NCBI GenBank assembly: GCA_023213395.1
Contig: CM041465.1
Coordinates: forward strand, 220,045,741 to 220,109,740
DNA length: 64,000 nucleotides
Reading direction: 5' to 3'
Source of the DNA: Cycas panzhihuaensis
Lineage: Eukaryota; Cycadophyta
Part shown: positions 9,811 through 21,480 of the stretch, one piece after another
Numbering within the stretch: the stretch's first letter is position 1
Layout of the letters: every line of letters begins with the position of its first letter
Notes under the pieces: model-generated
What the model was told of the DNA's origin: nothing
What the model saw: the letters and a program-made list of their open reading frames with translations, nothing else
Database searches by the model: none
Made by a program: the position numbers and the translations under genes

Positions 9811-10620
9811 CCTGGAGACTAAGCTAAGAGTTAATTTGAAAGTAAAATGAGTGAAAGATGTTAAATTGAGGTCTCCAGAAAGCTCCATAAAAGATAAACA
9901 TATTAAGGTCAACAATTGACCCTAATGGATAAAGATAAATCATTTTCTTATTCTAAAGTGACTTAACTAGGAATGTCAATTGTAGAAGGGTAAGATTTAC
10001 TTGGATAAACCCAAATAGATGGAAGAAAAAGATTTTCTCAGAAAAAGAGAAAAGGGCGCTCTCTTTTTAAAAGCAAAATAAATATGTTCAATTTCATTTT
10101 CACGTAAAGGAGTTAAAAAATTAAGCAATTTGAGGGCCTTTTTATTCATTTTTTGAGGTGTTTTGGACCTAGTTTAGTGAGGGATTAGCTCTAGGAGATA
10201 AATATAGACAAGATATAGTGAAGGGCAAGATATCTGGTAAGTCTTCTTTAGATTAAAAAAAAAAAACTAGATTTGTTGATAAAAAACATGATTTCATAGA
10301 GTGAAAAACATGGCAGCACAATAAAAAATGCAAATATATTATAAAAAACATAGTTAGATAGTTAATAGACAGATTAAAGAGATCACATTTTCGATAACAA
10401 AATACATTTTTGACTAGATAATTGTGATTTTGAGTAAATAGTCATATTTTTAACTGATTTATTGTATTTTTGAGTTTGAAAGAAAGAAATTAAAAATTAA
10501 AAATTTTATAACATGAAAATCAAAACTTGATGTAATTTTTTTTATGTGATATAACCTCTAGAGTAGGTAGAGACATGATAAAATGAGGGATTAACTATTA
10601 GAGAACTAATTGGTTAGTTA
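9811..10620. other. no feature recognised
   Basis: AT-rich sequence without an ORF or repeat I can place. From about 10260 to 10520 it becomes extremely AT-rich, with runs such as GATAAAAAACATGATTT and several TATTTTTGA motifs, like an LTR or untranslated retroelement end, but no partner copy was found. Confidence 0.4.
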
Positions 10621-12330
10621 AATGGAGTAGATTGGGCCATATTACTAGCTTGTCGACTATTCTAGGTAAGTGGATCAACCCAACTAGTGATGGAGTACAA
10701 GATATTACATGATTTCATTAGTTGTTGGATCCCAAGACAAAATGTCTTCAGAGTATGGGTGATTAGAGAGCTACAGATTACTTCCAGGGATGTGGGGAGG
10801 ATACTGAGAGTGATTTGGCATAGAGAGAGGGTCAGACTTAGTAGGGTAGTGGATGATAAGTCTTAAGAGGCCTATAGTTAGTATATGAGTAGCTTTACTA
10901 ACCAATTTGGTCCCCATGATATATCTATTAAGGCTATATAGATAATAAAGGCGATTCCTACTGTACGGAGGATCATTACTCTTATTATTATATTACAAAT
11001 TATTAGAACCTAAAACTTCATCGAGGTTCTAGCTCAGTAGGTAGGAGTGGTGAGGAGGTGTGAGCAGGGAGTTTGAATAAACTGAGGGCAATACATAGTA
11101 GATAGTATGTACCTATAGTTATCCAAGATTAGGAGGCAGGGGAGAGGAGGATTCTCTTATAGCTCCATCTTGATGTATTGGTTATATGATCACATTCCCT
11201 TGATGAGGCTAGGAGGAGCACCAGGAGAGTTGATAGTTATGGATCTAGGGATGAACAGGTGGCACATGATAGCTTGGATCCATAATAGGATAGCCATCAT
11301 AACAGAGAGCATATACAGTTTCCTATTAAGTAGGATGATTAGAAGATAATTAGTAGAGGATGTATATAAGGGGTTAGTAGTGTGGAGCAATGATGGAGTC
11401 AATGCCATGGAGAGAGGATTTGTAAGAGAGACCGGTATCATCAATGGAGGGAGAGGTAGAGGGAGAAAGAGAGAGAGGAAGTAGGGATGGTGATCATGGT
11501 GAGATGGATCAAGGTGGGAGAGGAGAGGCGTCAACTAGCAAAGGAGAAGGAGGGAGTAAGCAAGTGCTTGAGAGGGTAGGTGGAGCACCAAAGGTAAAGG
11601 AGGCTCCATATAGAGTATGGAGCTAGGCTTGATAGATGAGCAGGGGAGAGGAGTAGGCAAGAGTAGAGGAGGAGAGGGGAAACCTACTTAAGAGGCTCCC
11701 TAAGAGCCTCAGGGAGAGGGAGTTACACAACCTAAGTAGGAGATGATAGTAGAGCCAGTGGGAGGAGGTAAGCTAGTAGGTATATGAGTTAATTAGTTTT
11801 GAACATTTTGAGTTATATTTTTTTTAATTAGTTACCTTCTACAGAGGAGACTGTTCATGATTTATATGGTTTCTATGGATAGATAATGAGATCATAACTC
11901 TCTTAGAGGTGAGGAGGATGCTATACTTGATATTCTCCTATGTGCCTGCATTAGAGGAGGCTCTAGTGTGGAACACAGTAGATGACACACTATTGGGACA
12001 TTAGATTGGTTACTTTAGTCATGCCTTTCGAGCTTGAGATATGTTCCTAGACATGGGGATTGAGTTGAGACTTTGAGAGTTAGGGCTTAAGGCTATAGAG
12101 GATGAGAGATGTTATCTATAGAGGATGACATTAGCACAGGTAGGAGTATGTGCTACTCTATCAAGGAGCACTACAGTTCAGTAGGGGTGTCATCTTCCAC
12201 CATGCAGAGAGTTAACGTATAGATTGACTCTAGAGAAGGGAGAGAGGACAAAGCTAGGAATACAGGAGAGATCTTACTAGGGCTCATAGAGATGAGTGTA
12301 TTTTATATGTATAGAGGGATAAGGGGGAGA
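10621..12330 (+). pseudogene. decayed plus-strand coding region, family not identified
   Basis: From 10621 one frame reads as protein for over 100 codons (VDWAILLACRLF, then FRVWVIRELQITSRDV, then YMSSFTNQFGPHDISI), broken only by TAA/TAG codons. Another readable stretch lies at about 11140-11290 (SSILMYWLYDHIPLM, then MNRWHMIAWIHN), followed by a Gly/Arg/Glu-rich low-complexity segment (11440-11720) and a less readable tail to about 12330. The middle faintly recalls the tryptophan-rich plant mobile domain carried by some plant transposons; I cannot confirm it. Its neighbour on the other strand is an RNase H fragment (13379-13615), so it may be an antisense extra ORF of a retroelement. Confidence 0.35.
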
Positions 12331-13378
12331 TGTGAGGTATTTTGTGAGCCTTATCTATTGTATCATGAATCACATGAGTGACAAATATACTATGCTTATA
12401 TATATATATAGACCACTTTTCTTCAAAACTTGTATATAATGGATGATTAACTCTAAATTCTTTTCCCCCTTATTTCCTTTTTATAAATTAAACATGATAT
12501 ACATTCATCAGTATGATGATCCATGAAAGTATATAATGATTATATATATATATTTTTCTCTTTTTTGTTCGTTTGTCATTTATACTCTTTTTTTTTTTTA
12601 ATTTCTAATTAATATGTACATGATAGTTTATACTCATTCTAGAGTGTAAAAGGGTTTTGAAAGGAAAAGATTATTGAGAATAATGAAGGACATGAGATAG
12701 ACAAAAAAATAAAAAGGAGTAGATTTAAAGGATTACTGATTCTATTTTTATAAATATAAGACCATTTAAAGTAAACGGTAATAGGTTTATAAAAGCAAAA
12801 GATGGAATAATATAAGTCTTCTTAAAAAGAAAGACTTATATAATTCACATTATACTCTTAATAGACTATATAAATACAGAGTAAAATCCATATTCATATA
12901 ATATATCTTAAGAAAAATATGTTGTTTATAGAATAAAAGATTAATCTCACTTGATAAATAACTAGCTTTTTGAGTATATTGGATTCTTCATTGGCTTCTT
13001 CCACGGGCAAGAATCTTTTAGGATCTTGCCCCTTACTAAGATCCTCCACAACCCATGATTCCCATATAGATCTATCCTTTTAAATACTTCATTTCATTCT
13101 TAAAAATATAATATTAACCTCCATATTACTTAAACCTTTATCTTCAAAAACCAATAGTTTATACTCTTTATAGAGTGTGAGTTTATACTCATTTTAGAGT
13201 GGCATATCCCTAACAAAAGAAAGAATTAATTGAAATGATCATTCAAAATAAAAGGAATAAAAGTGTTAGCTTCAGTATTAAAGGAACAAGGAATGTACTA
13301 GATAGTGACTAAAGAGAATAATGACATTAATGATAAAGCTTGATGATAAAGGAGAAGGAGCCATGAAGAGTATACCTG
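12331..13378. other. AT-rich non-coding stretch
   Basis: No gene. Contains short TA runs (12395-12412, 12540-12553), a T-run near 12590 and three copies of a TTTATACTC...AGAGT dyad (about 12629, 13149 and 13172). These small palindromes look like LTR or UTR debris but define no element. Confidence 0.4.
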
Positions 13379-13615
13379 TTATATCTCAACTATTTGGTAG
13401 ACTACAAATTGAGAATCAAAATAAATAACAATAGGCCTAAGATAATAATGGGAAATATCAGATAGGGCTCCTATAATAGCAAAATATTTGGCTTTGTTGT
13501 TAGTTACTCTAGGTATAAATAGGCTAGTCGAGAAGAGAGGATTTCCTATTTGGTCATAAATCACCCAAGTAATAATAAACAATCCCGAGTTACCTCTAGT
13601 ACCTCCATTAGTGAA
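13379..13615 (-). pseudogene. RNase H-like fragment (aRNH type)
   Basis: The minus frame reads FTNGGTRGNSGL, then WVIYDQIGNPLFSTS, then TNNKAKYFAIIGALS and IVIYFDSQFVVYQIV. This matches the layout of archaeal-type RNase H of plant retroelements (an FDG-like first Asp site, here degraded; TNN-x-AEY with the catalytic Glu, here Lys; a D-S-Q-x-VV motif). It would have removed RNA from the RNA/DNA hybrid. The upstream part of its frame continues beyond the inserted chromovirus at 19372 and rightward. With the insertion removed it lies about 1 kb downstream of the G2 integrase stop on the same strand. Confidence 0.65.
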
Positions 13616-13619
13616 AATA

Positions 13620-13624
13620 CTTAA
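13620..13624. repeat. target site duplication, left copy (CTTAA)
   Basis: Five bases directly before the chromovirus LTR; right copy TTTAA at 19372-19376. One C-to-T difference. Confidence 0.8.
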
Positions 13625-14209
13625 TGTAACATTCCAAAAAACTAGTCAAAACAATGCCATATAACCAATCAAATTGAAGGCCTCTAAATGAGGATTCCAA
13701 CAGTTCATATGAAAGTCAATTCTGATATATGTATCAAAAGTTATGACTGTTTAAAGTTAGCCTGCTAGTTTTGGAGAAGTTCTAGCTAACTTCTATTTAA
13801 GCAATATTAAGGATAATATCACCCAGTCTGGCCGACTTCTAATTGAAGTATTTTGATCACTATATATAGGAAGTTTAGGCCACATCCCAAGGCATCATCA
13901 AAGGTTCTTTTGGCTGTGTAATTTCAGTTCTAGGGTTGCAATTAGCTCATTTATTTGGGGACTATAGTTTGGAGGGTCCCTCACCTTGAAGAGGGAAGCT
14001 TACTTCTTTAGGAAAGACTGGTATTTTATTGTAATTTCACTCTATTTTGGTATTATTTGATAATAAAGACTATTATTTACTTCTCTAGATTTTGTAATTC
14101 CTATTCCTTATTTACTTTCTTATTGAATAACATCTAGTTATTATTTTTTATGGATTATTACCTATATTTTTGAGAAAAATTGTTATAAAAGTAGAACTAG
14201 ATCACTATA
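13625..14209 (+). mobile_element. chromovirus 5' LTR
   Basis: Begins TGTAACATTCC and ends CACTATA, where the 3' LTR has TACTACA (CA mutated to TA). Shared with the 3' LTR are the TATA box, a TGGAGAAGTT/GAGAAGTT block and the AATAAAGA-rich polyadenylation region near 14062. Confidence 0.93.
13860..13869 (+). promoter_or_regulatory. LTR TATA box
   Basis: CTATATATAG, identical at 19025-19034 in the 3' LTR and about 235 bases into the LTR, a normal distance for the U3 promoter. Confidence 0.7.
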
Positions 14210-14211
14210 AG

Positions 14212-14223
14212 TGGTATTAGAGC
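14212..14223 (+). other. primer binding site (initiator Met tRNA type, mutated)
   Basis: TGGTATTAGAGC two bases after the LTR; the canonical TGGTATCAGAGC differs by one C-to-T change. Confidence 0.9.
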
Positions 14224-14239
14224 TTTGTTTTGAGGGAAA

Positions 14240-15380
14240 ATGGTAGAGGTAAAAGTACAAAAAATGTTGAAATTCTTGCCCCACCCCATAAGGGAAATAG
14301 AAATAGAATTGAAATCAGGGAAAAACCTTATTCACAGGAAGATGTTAGCCCAGTCCAGAACCTTAGAGAAAAAAATTGAAGGTACATCAGAATTAAACCA
14401 GAGCATAAAGGCTTGAATAATCTTAATCTAGGAGTTATTAGCAAAAGTGGATTAAGTAATACAGAATGTGTCAGGTGTAGAAATAGATAACAACAATGCA
14501 TCAAGAATAGATTAGATAAATACCCAGAACAATCAAGAAAACCAAGGAAAGAGATTTGATGGATGAGTTTATGAAGGGAGAACTTCTAACATGGATAATG
14601 GATGGAAAGAAGCAAGATTATCCTTGGAAAGCTTTAATCCTAAAGTATCTAAGAATATCAAAAATTGGATCTTATAAATAGAGAACTATTTCAAGGTCTA
14701 TAACTCAACAACTAAGGAAAAGATGGAAATAACATCCTTACACTTAAATAGAAGGGTGTTAAGATGGTACTATCAGTGGTAAAACAAACACTTACTAATA
14801 TAATAGACTTGGGAGAATCTAAGAGGAGGATTAGTAGAGTAATATGATGATTCTTGGAACACAAATTACTTTGCTCAGTTAATATGATTATATCAATAAG
14901 GAATAATTCAAGAATATATAAAATAATTTCAAATGCTACAATGTATGGTCTCTAAAAAATACTACAGAAATATTTACTAGAGACTTATATCAGTGGATTA
15001 AAAAATTAGATCAAATTTAGAGTTAAAGCAACAAATCCACCACAACTCTAAGTAGTAATTTAGATAGCAAGAAATGTGGAAGTAGAAATAAGAGATAGTA
15101 GACCAACATATATAAGGAGATATGAGCCACCATCATATCAAACCCAAAATCCTAATTGGGAAAAATCAAGAACAAAGGCAGATCCTTCGTTAACTATAGG
15201 AAATATATGAGAAAGCTTAGGGACAACAAAATAGGAGCATATAAGAAAAAGGACATGCTTCAAGTGTGGAGGAAAATGGAATAAGAAACACTAGTGCCTA
15301 GTAAAGAATGTTTTCATGATTAATAATGAGGATGCAAAAATATTTAAAAAAGGAAAGGAAGAAGTAGAACAAGACTAGAG
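14240..15380 (+). pseudogene. chromovirus gag
   Basis: The ATG at 14240 opens a gag remnant (MVEVKVQKMLKFLPHP). A capsid-like block (SFNPKVSKNIKNWI, YFKVYNSTTKEKMEI) and a C-terminal zinc knuckle, TCFKCGGKWNKKH then a stop in place of the residue before the last Cys (about 15254-15300), are visible. More than ten stops and at least one frameshift interrupt it. Its product would have formed the particle and packed element RNA. Confidence 0.75.
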
Positions 15381-15389
15381 CATAGAAAG

Positions 15390-15960
15390 GGAGGAAGATG
15401 ATCTTCTGAAAGTGGATATAGGGAATATCCAAATCTCATTGTAGACCATTATAGGATAATAGGTATCCCTACAAATCCTAAGATTCCAAGGATAAATCAA
15501 GCCAACACCAATATCAATTTTAGTTGATAGCAGACGCACACACAATTTTATAAATAAGGCATAAAAAAAAAAAAAAGAATTATAAGTGAAACCCCTCAAT
15601 ACATTTTAGGTGTTAATAGCAAATAGGAGAACAACACCATATGGAGGATACTATAAAGATACAACTCTCTAGATCAATGATTACAAGATCATAACTTGTA
15701 TGTTTGCCATGCCCATAGGTAGAGCAGGTGCAGTTCTAGGGATTCAATCACTATAAATGCTTGGAAATATCGTTACCAACTATATGACAAGATTTATGTG
15801 TTTCTAACAAAAAGAATTACAAGCCCCAACCACACCTCTAGTTTAGCTTATATCATTTCACATGATAGAAAAAATTATAAAGAAGAATTTAGAAGTGTAT
15901 ATAATGTCATGTTATAAAGTAGAAATAAAAGACATTCCCCTAGAGATTTAGATAATCTTA
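15390..15960 (+). pseudogene. chromovirus protease region
   Basis: Around 15515-15555 the frame reads ISILVDS followed by THNFIN, the gypsy aspartic protease core (D-S/T-G-x-T-HNF); the Gly position is mutated. The following stretch, with an LG[IV]QW-like piece near 15745, fits the protease C-terminus. Heavily degraded. Confidence 0.7.
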
Positions 15961-15999
15961 GAAGAACATTAGAGAGTTTTTGAAGAACCCTAAGGACTG

Positions 16000-16790
16000 C
16001 CACTAAAAAGGGAATTCAAACATGTAATAGACCTTATCCCTAAAGTAATACCAATTAATATTCCTCCATATAGATATCCTTATCATCTTAGGAAGGGAAT
16101 TGAAAAAATCACACAAGAACTATTACTCCAAGGCATAGTGGTAAAAAGCACGAGTCCATTCGCCTCTCCTATGGTGGTCAATCCAAAGAAGGATGGATCT
16201 TATAGAATGTGTGTGGATTATAGTGGCTTGAATAAATTGACCATAAAGAATTGGTATCCTATCCAAAGCATTAAAGATTTGTTAGATGAGCTATATAGAG
16301 CCTGATACTTTTCAAAGATAGATTTGCGCTCAAGATAATACTAAATAAGGGTTAAAGAATAAGATATCTATAAAACTGTATTAAGAATGTATGAAGGATT
16401 GTTTGAATTTAAAGTTATTACTTTTAGCTTAATAAATGCTCCAACTACTTTTTAAAGCACAATGAATTCAATATTAAAACATGTTCTAAGGAAATTAGCG
16501 CTAGTTTTCTTTGACGATATCTTGATCTACAACAAAACATGGGAAGAACATATGGAACATACAAAGGCAATTTTGCTCATACTTGAGAAATCATAACTGT
16601 TTGCAAATAAGAAAAAGTGTTCTTTCACAAAAGAGGAATTAGAGTATTTCTGCCATATTATCATAGGTAAAGGAATTAAAATTGATCTAAAAAAGATCCA
16701 AGCAATTGTAAACTAGTTAACTCTAAAGAATGTCACAAGAGTAAGAAGTTTTTTGGGTGCAATAGGATTTCTATGAAAGTTCATAAAAGG
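16000..16790 (+). pseudogene. chromovirus reverse transcriptase
   Basis: Clear RT blocks in order: SPFASPMVVNPKKDGSYR and MCVDYSGLNKLTIKN, then YFSKIDLRS, FEFKVITFSLINAPTTF, LVFFDDILIYN (the catalytic YVDD box as FFDD), and KKCSFTKEELEYFCHII. It ends in the connection segment VTRVRSFLGAIGF. Stops sit at Gln (TAA), Arg (CGA to TGA in GFLxKF) and Trp positions. RT copies element RNA into cDNA. Confidence 0.92.
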
Positions 16791-16849
16791 GGATGCACAC
16801 ATAGCATTAGCACTAATAGACTTGACCAAAAGGGATGCATTTAGATGGG

Positions 16850-17430
16850 ATTTAAGAGTAGAAGGAGTATTTTAAAAATTAAAATAAGGAATAATCACAA
16901 CTCCAGTATTAGCCTTACTGGATTTTACTCAAACATTCACATTGGAATGTGACGCTTTAGGTTTTGGAATAGGAGTAGTTCTATTATAGGGAGGAAGGCC
17001 TATAGCTTATGAAAGTCAGAAGTTGAATAATAGGAAAAAGGTAAAACCAATATATGATAAAGAGATGCTAACCATTATGCACACAATACACCAATAGATG
17101 CAGTATTTATTAGAGAGAAGATTTGTGGTTAGAACTGATCATGATAGCCTAAAGTACTTTTTGAATCAAAAGGCATTATTTGATAAGCAACAAAAGTGGG
17201 TCAGTAAATTTCAGACTTTCAACTTCACCATAGAATATAAAAAGAGAAGGAAGGAAAGATTAATAGCAGATGCTCTATCCATACTACTAGAGGAAGGAAA
17301 GATTGAAGCCTCAACTAATTTAATGATAATAACAACTCTAAAATGGACAATAGAGTTGACAAAGGAATATGAAGATGACAAGATATCACAAGAAATAAGA
17401 CAAAAGATCATAGAAGAAAAAATAGCGTAG
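16850..17430 (+). pseudogene. chromovirus RNase H
   Basis: TLECDALGFGIGVVLL gives the first catalytic Asp region (CDA instead of SDA). PIAYESQKLN, YDKEMLTIM (Glu), RFVVRTDHDSLKYFL (third Asp) and a tail like IADALS (D-A-L-S) follow. This is the standard gypsy RNase H order. Only the last 110 codons are open. Confidence 0.9.
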
Positions 17431-18420
17431 TTCACAAAACAAGGAGAATTAATTCTAAGGATAGGAAAAATATTTGTTCCAAAGACAAGTAAACTAAAAG
17501 AAATACTACTTCAAGAAGTTCACTCAACTCTAGTTTCAAAACATTCAGGGATGGATAAGACTTATAGAAGGCTTCGAAGTTCATTTTACTAAAAAGGGTT
17601 GAAACCTGACATCCTCTAGTTTGTATCAGAATGTGATACATATCAAAGGAATAAGATTGAATCTGTGAAAACCCCCAGGTTGTTACAACCCCTTCCCATT
17701 CCCTATAAAAAATGGGAAGAAATTTCTATGGATTTTATTACAGGTCTTCCATGTTCAAAAGGAAGAGACGTAATTTTTATAGTGGTAGATATATTAACTA
17801 AATACACTCATTTTATAGGAACTCAGATAGGAGCAAAAACAAGCCAAATAACAGAATTATATATAAAAGAAATTTATAAATTACATGGCTTTGAAAAAGT
17901 TATAGTCAGCAACAAGGATCCCAAATTCATAAGTCACTTTTAGAAGGAGTTATTCAAATCAGCTGGTACTAGCCTACACGTGAGCTCAGCATACCACCTG
18001 TAGATAGATGGCCAAATAGAAATAGTTAACAAATATGTGGAGGGATATTTAAGAAACTTCACATTAAATAAATAAACATAATGGCATTGATGGCTCCATC
18101 TGTCAGAATGGTGATATAACACCACATACCATACAATGACAAAAATGTCATAATTTTAAGCCCTATATGGGTATGAACCTCCATCACTCTTGAATTAGCT
18201 AAATATATCTAAAGTGCAAATAGTCCAAGAAAACTTGCAACAAATACAAGAAACAATTCAAATACTAAAGAATAATTTGGAGATGGCAAAGAATAGAATG
18301 AAGTAATAAGTAGATAGAAAGAGATTTGAATGGAGTTTTGAGATAGTAGAATGGGTATTCTTAAGACTCCAACCTTATAAATAGATGTCGATGAAATAAA
18401 ATAATTGACATAAATTATCA
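17431..18420 (+). pseudogene. chromovirus integrase (zinc and catalytic domains)
   Basis: The H-H-C-C zinc domain is partly visible (HSTLVSKHSGMDKTYRRL, then CDTYQRNK). The catalytic core follows with WEEISMDFITGLP (first Asp), VIVSNKDPKFISHF (second Asp position, here N-K-D) and SSAYHL then DGQIEIVNKYVEGYLR (catalytic Glu). The segment 18100-18420 is the degraded end of the core and the start of the C-terminal domain. Several stops. Confidence 0.9.
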
Positions 18421-18773
18421 CTGAGATTATTTAGACCATATCAGATTGAGGAGCACATAGGGCAAGTGGCATATCAATTAAAACTACCACCAAAAAGTAA
18501 AATCCATAATATCTTCCATGTGTCTTGTTTAAAGAAAAAGTTGGATAAAAAGGAGGTTCCACAAACAAATTTATCAACACTAGATGAAGAAGGAATGATG
18601 ATAGTGGAACTTGAGGGGATACTAAAGACCAAGGACAAGAATTTATGATCCAAGATAATAAAAGAATATCTCATCAAATAGAATATATTGGAGCTTAAAG
18701 ATGCAATGTGTGAGTCTGAAGAATGGATGCAGAAAAATGGGCCCTCACTAATGCTTTAAGGGAAAAGCATGCT
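18421..18773 (+). pseudogene. integrase C-terminus with chromodomain-like tail
   Basis: [24 protein letters not shown] is the conserved end of the gypsy integrase C-terminal domain. About 35 residues later an ILKTKDKNL segment leads to IIKEYLIK, then a stop where Trp is expected, and LELKDAMCESEE, the shape of a group II chromodomain (KEYLIKW...DATWE). The chromodomain would steer integration to chromatin marks. Confidence 0.75.
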
Positions 18774-18789
18774 TTAAAGGAAAAGGACT
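18774..18789 (+). other. polypurine tract
   Basis: TAAAGGAAAAGGACT-type purine run abutting the 3' LTR start at 18790; primer for plus-strand DNA synthesis. Confidence 0.8.
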
Positions 18790-19371
18790 TATAACATTCC
18801 AAAAAACTAGTCAAAACTATGCCATGTAACCATTCAAACTAAAGGCCTCTGAACGAGGATTCTAATAATTTAGACAAAAGTCAATTCTGACATCTGTATC
18901 AAAAGTTATAATTGTTTAAAGTTAGCTTGCCAATTTTAGAGAAGTTTTGGCTGACTTCTATTTAAGCAATATTAAGGATAATATCACCTAATCTGGTTGA
19001 CTTCTAATTGAAGTATTTTGATCACTATATATAGGAAGTTTAGGCTACATCCCAAACCATCGTAGGAGGTTCTTGTGGCTATGTATTTTTAGTTCTAGGG
19101 CTATAATTAGGTCACCTATTTAGGGGCTGTAGTTTGGAAGGTTCACCTAGAAGAGAGAAACTCACTTCTTCAAGAAATACTGGTATTTTGTTATAATTTC
19201 ACTTTATTTTAGTATTATTTAACAATAAAGATTATTATTTACTTTTGTGGATTCTGTAATTCCTATTCCTTATTCAGTTTCTTATTAAATAACATCTAGT
19301 TATTATTTTTTATGGATTGTTACATGTGTTTCTAAGAAAAATTACTATAAAAATAGAACTAGATTACTACA
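18790..19371 (+). mobile_element. chromovirus 3' LTR
   Basis: Direct repeat of 13625-14209. The first two bases are TA instead of TG (a G-to-A change) and the end is the intact TACTACA. Confidence 0.93.
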
Positions 19372-19726
19372 TTTAATGCCATGGGAAGATAATACTAGTA
19401 TTTAGAGACAATATAATTAATAAATAAGAGTACAAGAATTGATTAATGAAGGAGAGTATGAGAATCAATGAAGAAGGAGATAGTAGTAAATGAGATTGGT
19501 TCTGACTGTAGTGAGTAAAAAGAGAAACCATAATTAGGATGACCATAATCAACAAGAATAAAAGGTGTTAAGTAGATTTTGATCATAACTGAGGCTATAA
19601 TGAACCCAAGTAGCTAGATCTAAATATTCTAAATGACTCATCCAAATAAACCTAACCTATTACATAGATAGGTAGAGATGAAGCCATCATATGACTTATC
19701 TTGGATTACAAGAGGATGATGATAAT

Positions 19727-19765
<39 letters not shown>

Positions 19766-20394
19766 ACTTTTTTATTTTGTTTCATTTTTTTAATTAAAAA
19801 AAAAAACTTTTTCCTTTCATTTTTTCTTTTGATATTTATAAGAAAAGATTCATAATTATCAAATTACAAAGTTCTTTTATTTAAAGTAACATGATTTATC
19901 CTTTTCAATGGAATCAAGATGAAAGAGATCAATCTCCTTAAGGATTGAACCATGGGAGAAAGATGAGATCAAAATCATAGTGTCTCCAAATATAAAGGAG
20001 GTGATAGAATGAGTTTTTACTTCAAAATGTAGATAGAGAGAACTAAGGATAATAAAAAGAGAAAAAAAGAAATTCACTAGTGATAAATCTAAAGCTAATG
20101 AAAAAATCTCCCTCTTAAGAATGAGGATAAATGATGAAGCTAGGGGGCACAAATTCTCTCAAAAGAGAAAAAGACCAATACCCTTAAAGAAGAACACTCA
20201 CAATTAATGCATATACTAAAAGGAGCAATAAACTTATATAATCATAAATAAATTTTTTTATGAAAGTGGGAACAACTTAAAGAGAAGATGATAAAAGACT
20301 AAGAAAAGGAAATGCCTATAGTTTTAGCTCATTATACAAGAAAAGAATTTAAAGTCACAGTTTATCCTCATTATAAAGACAAGCAATGCTATTA
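19372..20394 (-). other. 3' flank of the G2 integrase, no supported gene
   Basis: Downstream of the G2 integrase stop on the minus strand. Holds open but unrecognised minus-strand stretches (20152-19877 and 19555-19373), a T-rich/A-rich patch (19768-19830) and the TC microsatellite. The TTTAA at 19372-19376 is the right target duplication of the chromovirus; left of it the minus-strand sequence continues at 13619 into the RNase H fragment. Confidence 0.5.
19731..19761. repeat. (TC)n microsatellite
   Basis: An unbroken run of about fifteen TC dinucleotides. Confidence 0.97.
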
Positions 20395-21480
20395 AGCATA
20401 ATACTTCTTCAAATATTGAGGGTTTATAGGCTTTTTAGATTCCAAACCTTCCATTATTGAGATTCAATAGGTTATGTTATTTAAATCTTCAATTACTAGA
20501 TAAAGGCCAATCCACTTAGGAGAAAACTTTTATTATTTATGGTGGAGGTATTCTAACTTTAGAACTTTATCACCAATATGGAACTTTTTAGGCCTAAGCT
20601 ATCTATCATGGGTAACCTGAATCCTAGCTTTAGATGCCATATTATTTTACAAGGTTTGTAAATGGGTCTTATTTACTTTTTTGAGTTCTAAGAGATATGC
20701 TTCCCTTTGAAACTCTTCATTGGTAAATTCTTTTAATGAGATATGTAAAAAAGGAATCTCAACTTCTAATGGGAGAATATCCTTAACACCATAAATAAGA
20801 GAAAATTATGTCATGCTTGTAGCATTTCTAATTGAGGTTTTATATGCCTATAATACTAGAAATAATTGAGTATGTCAATCTTTATGGGAGGTTGCGACCA
20901 TTTTAGTTAAAATTTTGGCAAAAGTTTTGTTAAAGTCCTCAACTTGGCCATACATATAAGGGCAATAAGGGGTAAATAATCTATGAGTAATATGGAGTTT
21001 ACTACATAATTCATTAATATAGGGATTACAAAATGAAGTCCCATTATCAGTAATAATAATATCTAGTATCCCAAATCTATAAATGATATATTAAAAGATA
21101 AACGTGGTAATAACCTTTCTAGTAGAAAAAACTAATAGAATGACTTCCCTCTATTTAATAAAGTATTTGGTCATGGTAATAATAAACTTATGACCATTAG
21201 ATGATGTTAGAAAGACTTGATCAATGAGATTGAAACCCCATTGGGAGAAGGGCCAAGGTAAGATAATCGATTTCAACTCTTATGCAGGTTTTTATATTGG
21301 AGTTACATGAGATCGATATTTCTTATATTTTTTGACATAATTATAAGCATATTTACCAATAATAGCCTATATGAAGGATGTTTTGGGCCATATACTAGCC
21401 ACCAAAATATCCACCATACATTTCTTCATAGCATTCTATTAAGGCTATGAGTGTTTCATCAGGGGAAAGACATCTCAATA
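20395..21480 (-). pseudogene. G2 integrase
   Basis: Zinc-domain remains (LLRCLSPDET near 21470, IIGKYAYNYVKKYKK near 21350) are followed by the catalytic core: LPWPFSQWGFNLIDQVF (first Asp), FGILDIIITDNGTSF (second Asp, D-N-G-T) and YMYGQVEDFNKTF (catalytic Glu). The C-terminal domain has FHIGDKVLKLEYL and FSPKWIGLYLVIEDLNN and ends at a TAA near 20395. Stops lie mostly at Gln and Trp positions. Confidence 0.88.

Larger units (their letters stand above)
13625..19371 (+). mobile_element. complete Ty3/gypsy chromovirus (5.75 kb)
   Basis: Two LTRs of 585 and 582 bp in direct orientation, PBS, polypurine tract, 5-bp target duplication and domain order gag-PR-RT-RNase H-INT-chromodomain-like tail. 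Order and tail place it with plant chromoviruses (Tekay/Reina/CRM side). Nearly every domain has stops at expected Gln, Arg or Trp codons, so the copy is dead. LTRs agree at about nine bases in ten by eye, differing mostly by transitions. It interrupts a minus-strand RNase H fragment. Confidence 0.95.

Noticed and set aside
11190-11626. Leu/Pro-rich minus frame and Gly/Glu-rich plus frame
   Set aside because: Mirror images of one purine-rich low-complexity stretch; neither is convincing as an independent gene.
13625-19371. Genetic-code reassignment (TAA/TAG as Gln)
   Set aside because: Stops also occur as TGA at Arg and Trp positions and come with frameshifts and mutated LTR ends, so cytosine deamination explains them without a new code.
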